5,987 nt of DNA. It comes from Litorimonas sp964610115. GTDB lineage: Bacteria > Pseudomonadota > Alphaproteobacteria > Caulobacterales > Maricaulaceae. This document shows, piece after piece, positions 5,111 through 5,987 of the stretch. Made by a program: the position numbers and the translations under genes. The DNA lies in contig CAZSUW010000100.1 in NCBI GenBank assembly GCA_964610115.1, forward strand, positions 1-5,987, in the 5' to 3' direction. Below the pieces are notes generated by a model. The model did not search any database, had not been told where the DNA came from, and saw only the letters and a list, made by a program, of their open reading frames with translations. Position 1 is the first letter of the stretch, and each line of letters starts with the position of its first letter.

Positions 5111-5638
5111 ATGTTCGGATTTTTTAAAAGGAAAAATCAGGCCTTGCCCCGTTCGGACAAAACGGAAGGTCGGGTATTCGCCGACTATTTTCAAATTCAT
5201 TTGCGTGATGGCGAAAGCGCCGAATTTGATGTGAAAACAGAAAACTGGACGGACGAGGATACGAAAGCGGGATTTGCTGGCAATGAACATTATCGTATGT
5301 TCAGCACAGTCTCGCAGTTTCAAGATCATTGGATCACAATGCGTCAATCTGAAACCCAACCCGACGTCTCGGCTTATGACAGGATCATCTCCTTTCGTTT
5401 CTCATGCGACACGGGCTTTGCAATGCTCTGGGAAACCTGTGGATCGGAAGCTGAACTCTGGATGCATATCAATCCCGGACCATATACCGTCTTTGTCTGC
5501 AGTCATAATCCAGGCGCGGAGCCCTTACCCATGGGTGACAATATGGAATGGCCAGAGTTAAGTGATGACGAATTGCGCAATCGGACTGACCTCGAACGGT
5601 TTGTGATTGTGTTTGTGCCGGAAGACGCCCGGTCTTGA
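5111..5638 (+). CDS. Unrecognised soluble protein, 175 aa, joined to the ABC ATPase gene
   Basis: I do not recognise the family. The ATG is the base immediately after the ABC ATPase stop, with GGA 5 bases before it inside that gene, so the two are almost certainly co-transcribed. The protein starts MFGFFKRKNQ, a short hydrophobic-basic N-terminus that could touch the membrane, but no transmembrane helix or signal peptide follows. The rest looks alpha/beta and rich in aromatic and acidic residues (NWTDEDTKAGF, HWITMRQ, LWETCGSEAELWMHINPGPY); the C-terminus ends ERFVIVFVPEDARS. Cysteines are few and not arranged as a metal site. The gene is visibly AT-richer than its neighbours (23 G+C in 60 at 5281-5340, against 36 in 60 at 4621-4680 in the ABC gene), consistent with a fast-evolving or acquired gene. 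It is clearly coding by frame length and spacing. Confidence 0.75.
   Translation: MFGFFKRKNQALPRSDKTEGRVFADYFQIHLRDGESAEFDVKTENWTDEDTKAGFAGNEHYRMFSTVSQFQDHWITMRQSETQPDVSAYDRIISFRFSCDTGFAMLWETCGSEAELWMHINPGPYTVFVCSHNPGAEPLPMGDNMEWPELSDDELRNRTDLERFVIVFVPEDARS
5620..5625 (+). promoter_or_regulatory. Ribosome binding site of the Gfo/Idh/MocA gene
   Basis: GGAAGA inside the end of the preceding gene, 9 bases before the TTG at 5635. It supports that unusual start codon. Confidence 0.5.
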
Positions 5639-5987
5639 GACAACCTCTCTACCGCATAGGCCTACTAGGCGCGTCGCGCATTGCGCCAAAGGCTATTATT
5701 CAGCCCGCCTTGAAGCGCGCAGATTGCGAGATCGTGGCCATCGCCTGCCGGGATGCGGATCGAGGTCGGATTTACGCCGCAGAGCATGGTGTCGCGAATG
5801 CCCTTATCCTGAACGACTATGCCGCGCTCTGTGCGCGGGACGATATTGATATCGTCTATAGCGCCCTGCCCCCGTCCCGCCATTTGGACACAGCCATAGC
5901 CGCGGCCGGCAAAGTGCAGCTGCTCGAAAAGCCCTTCGCCATGAATGCAACGGAAGCCCGCCAGATTGCGGCCCTGCCCGGCGTGTT
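5635..5987 (+). CDS. Gfo/Idh/MocA-family NAD(P)-dependent oxidoreductase (partial, 3' end outside window)
   Basis: First 117 residues of a dehydrogenase that would use NAD(P) on a sugar, inositol or related substrate. The Rossmann fold opens RIGLLGASRIAPKAI (7-21), a glycine motif with Ser in place of the third Gly. An acidic/arginine cofactor region (ACRDADRGRIYAAEHG, 37-52) follows, then IDIVYSALPPSRHLDTAIAA (71-90) and the family's EKP at 98-100, with the conserved lysine K99. The frame runs to the window edge; full-length members are about 330-350 residues. The only start that keeps the Rossmann strand is TTG at 5635, which overlaps the previous stop as TTGA; the next ATG (residue 103) is far inside the domain. 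The overlap suggests translational coupling to the unknown gene and so to the ABC ATPase operon. Substrate cannot be told from this part. Confidence 0.87.
   Translation, partial: MRQPLYRIGLLGASRIAPKAIIQPALKRADCEIVAIACRDADRGRIYAAEHGVANALILNDYAALCARDDIDIVYSALPPSRHLDTAIAAAGKVQLLEKPFAMNATEARQIAALPGV

Noticed and set aside
5607..5849. A + strand frame of 80 codons at the right end
   Set aside because: Another frame of the same stretch encodes the Rossmann fold and EKP motif of a Gfo/Idh/MocA enzyme through to the window edge; this one is Arg/Cys-rich noise.

Overview
The window looks like a chromosomal housekeeping stretch from an alphaproteobacterium. The evidence is the purE-purK pair preceded by two small DUF465 proteins, a bacterial MTA phosphorylase, a 68-residue CHCC zinc-finger protein of the type common in this class, and moderately GC-rich coding sequence. 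Some protein wording (PurK, the GGDEF protein) suggests the Caulobacterales/Maricaulales side, but that is an impression and not a placement.

Layout: (1) 8-594, two small DUF465 helical proteins transcribed divergently from a short region that holds a TATAAT box and a nested dyad. (2) 648-1277 (-), a compact diguanylate cyclase with intact GGDEF and RxxD motifs. (3) 1278-1454, a 177-base gap that folds into a long imperfect hairpin on the + strand with the architecture of 6S RNA, ending at the purE ribosome binding site. (4) 1455-3009 (+), the purE-purK operon, two successive steps of de novo purine synthesis converting AIR to CAIR. (5) 3006-4102 (-), a CHCC zinc-finger gene translationally coupled to 5'-methylthioadenosine phosphorylase; the latter meets purK tail to tail with a 4-base overlap. 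(6) 4154-5987 (+), an ABC-2 type (YadG-like) transporter ATPase, then an unrecognised AT-richer 175-residue protein starting on the next base, then the first 117 residues of a Gfo/Idh/MocA-family oxidoreductase that starts at TTG overlapping the preceding stop. The last gene runs off the right edge.

Functionally, purE/purK make purines de novo, while the convergent MTA phosphorylase salvages adenine from methylthioadenosine, so two purine-supply routes lie back to back. If the purE leader is 6S RNA, a global RNA polymerase regulator is transcribed into the purine operon. I found no mobile element, tRNA, rRNA or CRISPR array. The best candidates for something not routinely annotated are the structured RNA upstream of purE and the unknown gene tightly joined to a permease-less ABC ATPase.
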